Source: Clostridia bacterium
GTDB taxonomy: Bacteria > Bacillota_A > Clostridia > Christensenellales > Aristaeellaceae
Length of the DNA: 11,832 bases
NCBI GenBank assembly: GCA_025997215.1
Contig: BNUH01000088.1
Coordinates: forward strand, 1 to 11,832
Direction: 5' to 3'
The position numbers and the translations under genes were made by a program. Below the pieces are notes generated by a model, which was not told where the DNA came from, did no database searches, and saw only the letters and a list, made by a program, of their open reading frames with translations. This document shows, piece after piece, positions 1 to 7,495 of this stretch (its first letter is position 1; each line of letters opens with the position of its first letter).

Positions 1-109
1 AGATTTCCATGAATCTTTGACCTTCTTAGCCAGGGTTTATTGAGGAGTATTTTCTGCGCTTTTTCACCGCCTTCACTGCCGTTTTCTCTCGTTTTTCCCT
101 CTTGACATT

Positions 110-1087
110 TCACCGATGGACTTTCCGTTTTACATCACATATAACAAATGCATAACCTATGTTGCCGAATAAATCTACCTGCCTGCGCTCTATGTATAAA
201 GAACGCTCGTTATATATTACGAGATTGCTGGATTTCTCCAGGCTATCTATCGTATCTACTATCAATTGCTTGTATAATATTCTTCCTGCTGGCATTCTAG
301 TCAGAAAACTGATCTTAGCATTATATAGTTCTTTTATATTACCCTCACTGTAATACCCTGCATCCAGTAATGCAAAACTAGCGTTCACTCCCATCTTTGT
401 TAACTCATTCACTGTTGTTTGCAGCGTTGACACATCCGCTATGTTTCCAGGCACATAGCGAAAATATAGCGGAGTGTTCGTCGCCTGATCCACCACCATG
501 ATCAAACGTGTTTCTTGTTCGACCTGTGCTCCATGACAACCGCATTGAGATACTGGTATATTGATTTCATTGGGCATACCTGTACTATCTATGACTATCC
601 CGCATTCCTTATCTTTAACATGAACCAGGTATTGAGTGAAAAATTTGCGCCATACATGTTCATTACCCAGCCGTTTCAGGAACTCTGTTATACGCTGTGA
701 TGCTAGCGTTGCCTGATTGTACATTTGTGACACATAATTCCCTTGATACCAGGTCTGTGCATTTATTAAAGCAAGACTCTCTATCATTCTAAAAAAGATC
801 AATACCCATAGTGTGTCCTGATCTTTAGGTAGAACAGAAGAAAGTATCTCTTTAAAGCCGCTTGATTTTGCAGCTTCATTGAGTACATAGGTATCGCCAT
901 AATCCAGGATCAATTTTTCCTCAACCACCTTTGGACTACGTCTGCGTTCATAGGTTTTTGAGTCATGATCCGTTACGGTACCAAGATACTTTGTCAGTTT
1001 CTTATACTTTTTTTCCTCTTTGACCCAGACAGTTTTAACGTCGTAGGCATATTCATGCCCGTTGATGACTTTAAGTTGAATGGCCAT
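110..1087 (-). pseudogene. IS1634/IS4-superfamily DDE transposase, C-terminal part missing or frame-shifted
   Basis: This 325-residue ORF resembles the N-terminal half of IS1634-type transposases, which are usually well over 500 residues. The N-terminus has the KYLG segment near residue 33. Candidate catalytic aspartates are D167 in GIVIDSTG and D242 in FALLDAGYYSEG. The third acidic residue, expected further on with the YYxRQ region, is absent because a TGA at 110-112 ends the frame after VICDVKRKVHR. One shifted frame stays open and Lys/Arg-rich from 109 to the window edge, so a frameshift is likely, but I cannot align it confidently. The start is supported by TAGGAGGG five bases before the ATG. 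The DNA looks more AT-rich than the sugar operon beside it. It is probably non-functional unless the frame is restored. Confidence 0.7.
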
Positions 1088-1183
1088 AATGCCCTCCTAC
1101 AGTACCTAATTATACCCCTTATATTCTACTCCTCAACTCCATTTTTGTCAAGATTCCCCTCGCTATTTCCTGTTTTACGGTTA

Positions 1184-1202
1184 CTAAATCTCGGGAATTT
1201 AG
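1184..1202. repeat. Short dyad at presumed end of the IS
   Basis: CTAAAT at 1184-1189 and ATTTAG at 1197-1202 form perfect 6-bp arms around CTCGGGA. It sits upstream of the transposase gene, where the terminal repeat or promoter of the element would be. The role is inferred; the left end needed for comparison is outside the window. Confidence 0.35.
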
Positions 1203-1291
1203 GATTACCAGCCGCAGCTTTCCACGATGGATCCGGATTGGGAACGAAACTATGTGTGGAGGGCAGGTGAGGTGCGGGTTGGTTCGTTCTG

Positions 1292-1331
1292 ATCGTGCGT
1301 CAAATCCAAGTTGAAGTAGGCCGCGCACGAT
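1292..1331. repeat. Perfect 8-bp inverted repeat
   Basis: ATCGTGCG at 1292-1299 is exactly complementary to CGCACGAT at 1324-1331, with 24 bases between. No T-run follows on either strand, so it is not a typical intrinsic terminator. The function is unknown. Confidence 0.5.
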
Positions 1332-1355
1332 AGCTCCCTCATACTATTTCCAACC

Positions 1356-1417
1356 ACTTCTTTCACCTGACATACCCAAATCTCAGTAAAATCAACAGAT
1401 TTTCAGGTGAAAGAAGT
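1356..1417. repeat. Perfect 15-bp inverted repeat with 32-nt interior
   Basis: ACTTCTTTCACCTGA at 1356-1370 is the exact reverse complement of 1403-1417. Pairing ends on both sides (c1355/a1418 and c1371/t1402 do not pair). A CTTTTT run begins about 8 bases after the right arm on the plus strand, so a poor plus-strand terminator is possible, although no plus-strand gene ends here. A recombination site or a transposon end are alternatives. Confidence 0.7.
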
Positions 1418-1517
1418 ACGCAAACTTTTTAGAGTTAACCTATGAACAACCAATCCGTCCTTCCATTTACTGGTTAGAGTAGATCAGTTATCCTACTCAA
1501 GCTTGAATATACTTGCT

Positions 1518-1632
1518 TGGCCGGATGCTATGCGGCTCCTGGCCGGATGTTCACTCGAACCTCTGGTCGGATGGCACGCGAATCCTTGGCCGGACGACAT
1601 GCGAACTTCTGGCCGGATGCGACGAGATTACC
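1518..1632. repeat. Five degenerate tandem repeats of about 23 nt
   Basis: Copies begin at 1518, 1540, 1564, 1587 and 1610 (spacings 22, 24, 23, 23). Each starts with TGGCCGGATG or a one-base variant (TGGTCGGATG, TGGCCGGACG) and most continue with a degenerate half resembling acGCGAAcctC. Spacings are not multiples of three, so this is not a protein repeat. It is not a CRISPR array: no conserved repeat alternates with unique spacers of constant length. Possible roles are a binding-site (iteron-like) array or a decayed microsatellite. Confidence 0.65.
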
Positions 1633-1640
1633 CAAATGGG

Positions 1641-1740
1641 CGACTACATCATCTAGACGTAACATTATTATCGAAAAGGATACTTCCGCAAACCATTAGC
1701 AGAAGTATCCTTCTTCGGTGAATCAACATTCTTGTAGTCG
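1641..1740. repeat. Nested inverted repeat of ~100 bp
   Basis: Outer arms CGACTACA (1641-1648) and TGTAGTCG (1733-1740) are perfectly complementary. They enclose a strong inner hairpin with 11-bp perfect arms, AAGGATACTTC (1676-1686) and GAAGTATCCTT (1702-1712), extended by two further pairs past one mismatch. On the minus strand the inner hairpin is followed by a short T-run (CCTTTTCG), so it could act as a backup terminator for the operon. The outer arms suggest a structured RNA or a small non-autonomous element instead. Confidence 0.5.
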
Positions 1741-1795
1741 AGGCACCTTAAGGCAATATCCCCCCATCGAAACAGGTTACGGGTTAAAGCGTGCT

Positions 1796-1835
1796 AAAAA
1801 TGCTGGATGCAGATAGCAAAAGCTTTCTGCATCCA
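1796..1835 (-). terminator. Intrinsic terminator of the sugar-transport operon
   Basis: On the minus strand, a perfect 10-bp stem (arms 1804-1813 and 1826-1835, TGGATGCAGA/TCTGCATCCA) continues past a T:T mismatch with AGC/GCT and an AAAA loop, and is followed by TTTTT at 1800-1796. It begins about ten bases after the stop codon of the substrate-binding protein gene. This is a textbook rho-independent terminator in the right place and orientation. Confidence 0.88.
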
Positions 1836-1844
1836 TGTCGCTCA

Positions 1845-3509
1845 TTATTTATCGGTCACATTATTAGCATAGTAATCCTCGTAATACCCTAGATATTCCG
1901 GATATCCCAAGGCATCCAGCCCATCAAAGTAAGCCTTCAACTCCGCTTCTGTTAAAGGTCTTGCCCCGGTAATAAATTTAGCGCTCTCGGATTCCACGTA
2001 GGCGTTTATCACCGTACGCAGATCGGTTACACGATTGTTTATTTCCTGGGTAAAATACACGGTGCCAGGGTAAGTATCGACATAATAGGGCTTTTCGCTG
2101 GCGACCATCGTGGCATAATGCCTGAAATCCAAGCTGTCCAGCGTCCAAACCCTTCTGTAGTCCGTAGCAGCCATAGCAGCGACATCCTCGAAGAAGAAGC
2201 GGATGTCACCCAATTGGACTCCCGTAAACCACATAATCTTCTGCTGACGATACATATTTTCCATACCGCCATAGCGGTTTTCAGTATCGTTTAGAATATC
2301 ATCGTAGAGAATCCAGTTGGTTGCTTCATTCCAGCGCCAACCGCTAGTCATGCCATAGGTATCCACGCCGGATCCTTCCATTGGGCCATAGAAAGCGTAG
2401 ACGATACCTTCGCCTGTGAAGAAGAAGTCCAGCAGTTTGCACGCCAGTTCAGGATATTTTGTATCCGCATTAATCGCATACCTGCCGATCGTAAAAGCGC
2501 CAGCACTGTTATTCGGCCAAAATTTTGTTTCATTATATGCGCTTGTGAGCGGTTCCGGCGTATCCCAGTCCATATAAATCGCCGTGCTCGCCGCCCACGG
2601 TGTGCCCGAATAGGTGCCTGCCAGGCTCATGGCAACATTTGCCTTAATAGCCGTATCGTCCAGCGAATAGAAATCATGGCTCATCAGCCCCTCGCTGTAC
2701 AGCGTGTTCATGGTTTGGAGATATGCTCCATATACTTCCCGGTCCGCGTACGGAAACAAAACCTCACCGTTACGCAAGGACACATCCAGCCCTTTAGCGT
2801 CTCTGGTGTTAAATCCGTACCCATTAAGCAATATAAGTGACGGATTCGAGGCATTATAGCCTCCATTGAAAGCAGTGCCGTCAGGATGCGCACTCTGGAA
2901 AGCCCGCAGGACATCAACAAACTCATCCACTGTCGTAGGCATATCAAGCCCAAGTTCACCCAGCCATTTGCTGTTAATGAAGTAACCTGCGTTTCGCGTT
3001 TCGTCGTTCGGATCAGACATTTGACCCATACTGTAAATGTGTCCGTCAGGCGCGGCAATAGCTTCCTTCCATTCTGGATGCTGATCGTATAACGCCTTAA
3101 GGTTGGGCATGTAATCGTCGATGTACTCGTCAATAGGCAAGAGCATCCCTTCATCCATGCCGTATGTTACCAAGTCGGCTGCCGTCAGCCCAATATTGAG
3201 CAGGATGTCCGGCAGATCCCCGGATGCAAAAGCCAGATTCTTATATTCGCGCGCATCCATCACCTGTTCAATCTCAAACTTCATGTGGTGGAATTGCTTG
3301 AAGTATTCCCAGAGCCAGATCTGGCTGGCATCTGCTTGGGTAGCAGCTTGCGACATTACCACACGCAAGGTAATGTTAGCGCCTTCAGTAAGTATCGGCG
3401 TATTGATACCGTTGCTCTCCAGGTTCAGGTAGTCTGGCGCGGCTAATGCTGTTCCAATAAGTGAGCAGCATAAGGCAAGCGCCAACAGAGCAGTCATGAT
3501 TCGCTTCAT
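1845..3509 (-). CDS. ABC transporter extracellular sugar-binding protein, LplA-like (family 1)
   Basis: This 554-residue secreted protein would capture an oligosaccharide or modified sugar outside the membrane and deliver it to the two permeases encoded just upstream. The N-terminus has a positively charged MKR, a hydrophobic stretch and an AxA-type cleavage site at TALA/AP (about residue 23). The cysteines at LALCC do not make a good lipobox because the residue before the first Cys is Leu, so it may be released or held another way. The body has the features of large CUT1 binding proteins (ASGDLPDILL, a central SKWLGELGLDMPTTVDEF segment). The start is set by a perfect AAAGGAGG nine bases before the ATG. 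It is the last gene of the operon, 72 bases after the permease, with a hairpin in the gap and a terminator right after the stop. The substrate is unknown. Confidence 0.9.
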   Translation of the reverse strand: MKRIMTALLALALCCSLIGTALAAPDYLNLESNGINTPILTEGANITLRVVMSQAATQADASQIWLWEYFKQFHHMKFEIEQVMDAREYKNLAFASGDLPDILLNIGLTAADLVTYGMDEGMLLPIDEYIDDYMPNLKALYDQHPEWKEAIAAPDGHIYSMGQMSDPNDETRNAGYFINSKWLGELGLDMPTTVDEFVDVLRAFQSAHPDGTAFNGGYNASNPSLILLNGYGFNTRDAKGLDVSLRNGEVLFPYADREVYGAYLQTMNTLYSEGLMSHDFYSLDDTAIKANVAMSLAGTYSGTPWAASTAIYMDWDTPEPLTSAYNETKFWPNNSAGAFTIGRYAINADTKYPELACKLLDFFFTGEGIVYAFYGPMEGSGVDTYGMTSGWRWNEATNWILYDDILNDTENRYGGMENMYRQQKIMWFTGVQLGDIRFFFEDVAAMAATDYRRVWTLDSLDFRHYATMVASEKPYYVDTYPGTVYFTQEINNRVTDLRTVINAYVESESAKFITGARPLTEAELKAYFDGLDALGYPEYLGYYEDYYANNVTDK

Positions 3510-3532
3510 ATGGATGTTCCTCCTTTATTTCG

Positions 3533-3560
3533 ACCGTCTGAAACTATTAGTTCAGTCGGT
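3533..3560 (-). promoter_or_regulatory. Intercistronic hairpin before the binding-protein gene
   Basis: CTGAA/TTCAG (3538-3542, 3551-3555) and ACCG/CGGT (3533-3536, 3557-3560), separated by a T:T mismatch, form a hairpin in the 72-base gap between the permease stop and the binding-protein ribosome binding site. No T-run follows on the minus strand. It is better explained as an mRNA-stabilising or processing element that raises expression of the downstream binding protein than as a terminator. Confidence 0.45.
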
Positions 3561-3581
3561 TCGATTCATCTCTAAAAGATA

Positions 3582-4505
3582 TCAACCTTTGATCGACCCG
3601 ATCATTACTCCCTTAACGAAGTATTTCTGTACGAATGGATAAGCGCATAGCATCGGTGCACTCGCAATGAAGATCAGCGCATACTTCATCGCTTCCGCCA
3701 TATATGCTCGCTGCGCTGCTGTGGCTATCGCTTCAGTGTCACCTTCTAACATAATGTTAGCAAGAGCCATTTCATTAGAGATAAGGATATTACGTAGAAC
3801 CAGCTGCAGCGGATAGAATCTGGAGACATGAACATATAACAGAGCGCTATAATAACTGTTCCAGTGTCCTACACCATAGAAGAGCGCCATTACCGCCAAT
3901 ATTGGAGCAGCTAATGGTAAAGCGATCTGAAAGAACGCGCGGTATTCCGTCGCTCCGTCGATGTCCGCAGATTCATACAATTCTTGAGGAATCGAGTCAG
4001 TGAAAAACTGACGAGTCACTATCAAGTTCCAGCAGTTTACTCCTGCGCCTACGATCAATACCCATGGCGTATTGAGCAGACCCAGATTGCGTATCTGCAG
4101 ATATGTAGGGATCATACCGCCCGAAAAGTACATTGTGATAAAGAAGAACCACATCAGCATCGATCTGGCTGGTAGCTGCTTCTTCGATAACACATACGAG
4201 GCGGGGATTGTCAGCGCAAGATTGTACAGCGTCCCTGCTACCGTATATACGATCGTATTTCGATAACCAATCCATACACCGGATTCACGGAAGACATTCC
4301 TGTACGCGGTCAGTTGGAAACCTTTCGGAATAACCGTCACATATCCTTTAACCACCTGGTTTGGATCGGAGAAGGACGCAATAAATACAAAATACAGCGG
4401 ATAGATCATTATTAACGTAAAAGCAAATAACAGTACGTTGTTCACCCATGAAAACACACGGTCTGAGCGGCTTTCCAAGATATGCGACCGTCCCATTATG
4501 TTCAT
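3582..4505 (-). CDS. Sugar ABC transporter permease, LplC/YtcP-like (CUT1)
   Basis: This 307-residue integral membrane protein would form half of the translocation channel of the importer. Hydrophobic segments are visible from about residue 22 (NNVLLFAFTLIMIYPLYFVF) through the C-terminal KYALIFIASAPMLC stretch, consistent with six transmembrane helices. The cytoplasmic EAA loop that contacts the ATPase is clear around residues 175-197 (ELYESADIDGA... through IALP). The ending VKGVMIGSIKG is typical of the LplC group. The start is 9 bases after the stop of the preceding permease, with a GAGGTGA site; an internal ATG three codons later is a possible alternative. Both permeases are present but no ATPase gene is nearby, which is usual for this family, where a shared MsmX-type ATPase serves several importers. 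Confidence 0.9.
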   Translation of the reverse strand: MNIMGRSHILESRSDRVFSWVNNVLLFAFTLIMIYPLYFVFIASFSDPNQVVKGYVTVIPKGFQLTAYRNVFRESGVWIGYRNTIVYTVAGTLYNLALTIPASYVLSKKQLPARSMLMWFFFITMYFSGGMIPTYLQIRNLGLLNTPWVLIVGAGVNCWNLIVTRQFFTDSIPQELYESADIDGATEYRAFFQIALPLAAPILAVMALFYGVGHWNSYYSALLYVHVSRFYPLQLVLRNILISNEMALANIMLEGDTEAIATAAQRAYMAEAMKYALIFIASAPMLCAYPFVQKYFVKGVMIGSIKG

Positions 4506-4514
4506 TTGCTCACC

Positions 4515-5450
4515 TCACCACAATCCGACAGAGGTTAGGCGTTTGGCAACCTGGTTGACAATTACAATGAAAGCAATGTTAACCACATTGTTGAATAAAC
4601 CGATAGCTGCGGAGTAGCTGAACTGCCCGCCTTGGATACCAATTTCATACACATATGTGGATATCACGCGTGACGCATCCATGTTTAGGGAGTTTTGCAA
4701 CAGGAAAACCTTCTCAAATCCTACTGAAAGCACTCTTCCCGTACTGAGGATCAGCATGGTAATAACCGTTGGCAGGATACATGGAAACGTAACACGGCGC
4801 ACAATCTGCAGCCGACCTGCACCATCGATCCGCGCCGCCTCGAGCAATTCCGGTGATACTCCGGCAAGTGCTGCGAGATAGATAATCGTATCCCAGCCGA
4901 TGTTCTGCCAAACCCCACTCCAGACATAGATGCTTGAAAAATAGCGCGGCACCGTAATGAAATCCATACGCGGCCGCCCCAGCGCAGCAAGCACATTGTT
5001 AAAGAGTCCGTTGCTGTACTGCGTGAATAGAACTACCATGGAGCAGACGATAACTGTTGATACAAAATGCGGCGCGTAGCTGATCAACTGCACGTATCGT
5101 TTGTATCGGTGGCTCTGGATTTCGTTGATCATCAATGCCAAGATAACCGCGCAGGGGAACGTCGCCAGCGAGTACAGGCTAACGCTCAACGTGTTGATAA
5201 TGATAACCCAGAAACCTGGGTAGGTAAAGAAATGCCGGAAGTGTTCCAATCCGACCCATACGCTGCCCCAGATACCCTTGGACGGGCGGTAGTTGCGGAA
5301 AGCAATCTGCAGACCGTATATCGGTACATAGTGAAACAGGTATACGGTAAACAACCCTGGCAGTATCAACGTATACAGCCGCCAATGCCGCGATGCTTGG
5401 CGAAGCCAATGTAAAGCAGCGCTTTCCTGATGTTTCGCAACGCTTGTCAT
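4515..5450 (-). CDS. Sugar ABC transporter permease, LplB-like (CUT1)
   Basis: This 311-residue membrane protein is the second channel subunit of the importer. The start of the membrane region has the family signature LILPGLFTVYLFHYVPIYGLQIAF (written here as LILPGLF, about residues 28-34, then YVPIYGLQIAF at 41-51). A WVGLEHF element follows near residue 65. The EAA loop lies at about 201-227 (ELLEAARIDGAG, ending in TFP). Its ATG overlaps the stop codon of the aldolase gene by four bases (ATGA), so translation of the two is probably coupled. This places the importer firmly in the same transcript as the kinase and aldolase. The substrate cannot be inferred from the permease itself. Confidence 0.9.
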   Translation of the reverse strand: MTSVAKHQESAALHWLRQASRHWRLYTLILPGLFTVYLFHYVPIYGLQIAFRNYRPSKGIWGSVWVGLEHFRHFFTYPGFWVIIINTLSVSLYSLATFPCAVILALMINEIQSHRYKRYVQLISYAPHFVSTVIVCSMVVLFTQYSNGLFNNVLAALGRPRMDFITVPRYFSSIYVWSGVWQNIGWDTIIYLAALAGVSPELLEAARIDGAGRLQIVRRVTFPCILPTVITMLILSTGRVLSVGFEKVFLLQNSLNMDASRVISTYVYEIGIQGGQFSYSAAIGLFNNVVNIAFIVIVNQVAKRLTSVGLW

Positions 5451-6235
5451 GCTGATGTCCTCTCCAGATGACGCAGATATTCAGATACTTTCCTGTGCTG
5501 ATTGGTCGCTCCGGCTGCTAGAGCGGAGAGTTCGCTGCCTGTGCAGAAACAATTCATACCCGCTTGCTGGCAATCTCGCATCAAATCATCATTGCCAGTG
5601 ATGACGCCCGACCATTTACCGCACGTACGTGCGGCGGCGCTAACCTGTCGGATCGCATACTGTATATCAGGATGACCATATTGACCAATGATTCCCAAAT
5701 GCTGCGTCAAATCATTGGGCCCAATAAGCGCACCGTCAACACCTGGCACGGCTAAGATATCCAGAGCATTGGCCACCGCATGCGGCGATTCAATTTGGAC
5801 GATCACCGTTGTCCTTCGGTTTGCCTCCCCAAATACAGCGTTCATGTCCCCATTATGGTAACCTGTATGCGCGCGGAATGTAGACACGCCTCGTTCTCCA
5901 TCGGGAGCGTACAGGCATAGTTGAGTCAGCTCGAGCGCTTCCGCAACCCCCTCAACATTGGCGAGCAGCACGCCTCGCGCACCCATATCCAAGTATTTAA
6001 CGATCTCACTCTGACTGTGCTGTCCGATGCGCACCCAAATCGGCAGAGATATTCCGTCTGCGACAGCGATCAGGTTGGCTACTTGCGAACGATCAAAATA
6101 ACCATGCTCACAGTCAACAAGCAGATATTCAAACCCGCAGCTCTGCAAGAGACGCGCCAGATTTGGAGTATACAATTCAGACAGCATCATTCCGATGACC
6201 ACTTCGTTATTAGCCAGCCGTTGTTTTAGTTCCAT
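5447..6235 (-). CDS. HpcH/HpaI-family class II aldolase (2-keto acid aldolase)
   Basis: The 262-residue product belongs to the metal-dependent pyruvate aldolases that split 2-keto-3-deoxy or 4-hydroxy-2-keto acids into pyruvate and an aldehyde, including 2-keto-3-deoxy-rhamnonate aldolase and HpaI. The active-site set is complete: H44 in VDCEHG (general base region), R69 in WVRIG (binds the pyruvyl group), and E149 in VQIES and D175 in GPNDLT (metal ligands). These numbers sit almost exactly where the known HpaI residues lie (H45, R70, E149, D175). The length is normal. The start has AAGGAG seven bases upstream, and the gene begins 12 bases after the kinase stop; its own stop overlaps the permease start. 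A sugar-acid substrate is likely, but dehydrogenase and dehydratase genes that would make it are not in the window. Confidence 0.88.
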   Translation of the reverse strand: MELKQRLANNEVVIGMMLSELYTPNLARLLQSCGFEYLLVDCEHGYFDRSQVANLIAVADGISLPIWVRIGQHSQSEIVKYLDMGARGVLLANVEGVAEALELTQLCLYAPDGERGVSTFRAHTGYHNGDMNAVFGEANRRTTVIVQIESPHAVANALDILAVPGVDGALIGPNDLTQHLGIIGQYGHPDIQYAIRQVSAAARTCGKWSGVITGNDDLMRDCQQAGMNCFCTGSELSALAAGATNQHRKVSEYLRHLERTSA

Positions 6236-6247
6236 GGGACAGCTCCT

Positions 6248-7495
6248 TCAACTTTTATTTTGTAAACCGATTCCGGATAATAGCCGCGCCAATGCTTTCA
6301 TTCCATCCATAATGCTGCATACACGGCTTCCCGTCTGCGCACCTAAACTCGCTTCTACGCAAGCGCGGAAAGCTACGTTTTTCTCTGCACAGCCGCCTGT
6401 AAACACTACCTGCTTAATCGAGAGCTGCATGTTCTCCATAGCTGTCCTATATCTGCTTGCGTATTTATGATATAACGCTTGGGCAAATCCTGTGCCTCCG
6501 CCTTCCAACAATTCCCACCAAGCGTCGCCATTATCCGCTGTGACATACTCAGGGTGCGGCGTGTTTAGAAACTCCCAAACAGCCTCTTCCGATACGCTGG
6601 TCTTGGCTAACATTTGTGTAATATCTACTAAAAAGTCATGCAAGATCCTTATGTGCCGTCCGCCGGGCAATCCGGAAACAGTGCGCAAGTACAGCCCTGG
6701 AATTATCCAAGGTCGGTTCTCAAACGCCCCATCCGCCCATGCGGCTGTCAAAATTCCTATTAATCCCGCTGTACCAATGGCAACACAAGCGTCACTCTCT
6801 GGCGTAAGCGCCGCTCCTAAAGCGCAGACCTGCTGATCGCCCAGGTCCGGATAAATGGGGATGCCTTGCCAGGTTCCAACTGGTGCAAGCCCGCTTTCTA
6901 TCCTCGGAAACAGAAAACTCTTGAGCTTAGCCTGTTGAATCAACGGCTCATTCCAATCGTTTTGTGCTATATCCGCCAGTCCTGTCGGCGCAGCGTTTGT
7001 TATATGACATACTTGTTTTCCGCAAAGCCGACTAATAACATAACCGCCTAACGTATGAAACAATGCGTCTTCTGGTATAGACTCGCCATCTAAACGACGA
7101 GCCATTAATGCGCACAAGGCTAAATTTGGCTTCAGCGGCACACCTGATAGCCTCGGCGCACCTTCGCTTAACTCCTTACGAATCGTGTCAAAGTGATGCC
7201 TTCCAGCTTGGTCTTGCCATGAAATATATGGAGACACAGGCTTAAACGCACGGTCCGATAATACGCAGCCATGCATCTGTGTCGAAAGCAGGATACCTTG
7301 ATCTCCCTGTTCAGACAGTTCTGAAAGCAGCGTTATAACCTGTTGGTAATAGGCTTCTGCGTCCAACTCATATCGTCCGGATTTTTTGGCAACATTAGGA
7401 GGCGCTGGCATGAATCGTTCTCGTGAGCAACCAGAGACATCCAAACGTGCGCATTTAGTATAGGTTGATCCCATGTCTAATGCTAGCCAGCCCAT
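6248..7495 (-). CDS. FGGY-family carbohydrate kinase, sedoheptulokinase-like subgroup
   Basis: This kinase would phosphorylate a sugar with ATP in the cytoplasm. With the start chosen here it has 415 residues, shorter than the usual 450-520. The N-terminal phosphate-binding loop DMGSTYTK is at 7-14. TQMHG at 72-76 and the SWQDQ segment at 92-96 match the sugar-binding region of the sedoheptulokinase-like group. D220 in LGDQQ is the likely catalytic base. GTAG at 241-244 and GGCAEKN at 367-373 fit the ATP-binding C-terminal domain. The start at 7495 is preferred because GTGGAGG lies six bases upstream and the conserved fold begins right there; an upstream TTG start at 7567 would add 24 unlikely residues. 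It is the first gene of the operon and is divergent from the DeoR regulator. The actual sugar is unknown. Confidence 0.85.
   Translation of the reverse strand: MGWLALDMGSTYTKCARLDVSGCSRERFMPAPPNVAKKSGRYELDAEAYYQQVITLLSELSEQGDQGILLSTQMHGCVLSDRAFKPVSPYISWQDQAGRHHFDTIRKELSEGAPRLSGVPLKPNLALCALMARRLDGESIPEDALFHTLGGYVISRLCGKQVCHITNAAPTGLADIAQNDWNEPLIQQAKLKSFLFPRIESGLAPVGTWQGIPIYPDLGDQQVCALGAALTPESDACVAIGTAGLIGILTAAWADGAFENRPWIIPGLYLRTVSGLPGGRHIRILHDFLVDITQMLAKTSVSEEAVWEFLNTPHPEYVTADNGDAWWELLEGGGTGFAQALYHKYASRYRTAMENMQLSIKQVVFTGGCAEKNVAFRACVEASLGAQTGSRVCSIMDGMKALARLLSGIGLQNKS

Larger units (their letters stand above)
1..1202 (-). mobile_element. Partial IS1634-like insertion sequence, right part only
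   Basis: The transposase ORF at 110-1087 and its upstream flank form the 5' part of an insertion sequence read on the minus strand; the other end lies beyond base 1. The outer boundary is not proven. A short dyad at 1184-1202 (CTAAAT, 7-nt spacer, ATTTAG, with a CGGGA core) lies about 100 bases upstream of the transposase start and is my best guess for the element's terminal region. No target-site duplication can be checked because only one end is present. Confidence 0.45.
1203..1795. other. Gene-poor, structure-rich intergenic region
   Basis: About 590 bases between the insertion sequence and the operon terminator. I find no ORF with a good ribosome binding site or protein-like composition. 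The stretch instead holds two spaced inverted repeats (1292-1331, 1356-1417), a five-copy ~23-nt repeat (1518-1632) and a nested inverted repeat (1641-1740), each listed separately. This may be debris of mobile elements, or a non-coding functional region. Confidence 0.6.

Noticed and set aside
1518..1632. CRISPR array
   Set aside because: Units are ~23 nt, directly abutting, degenerate and without spacers; no cas genes are present.
3472..3483. Lipoprotein signal in the binding protein
   Set aside because: The residue before the first candidate cysteine is Leu rather than Gly, Ala or Ser, so an ordinary signal peptidase I site is a better fit.
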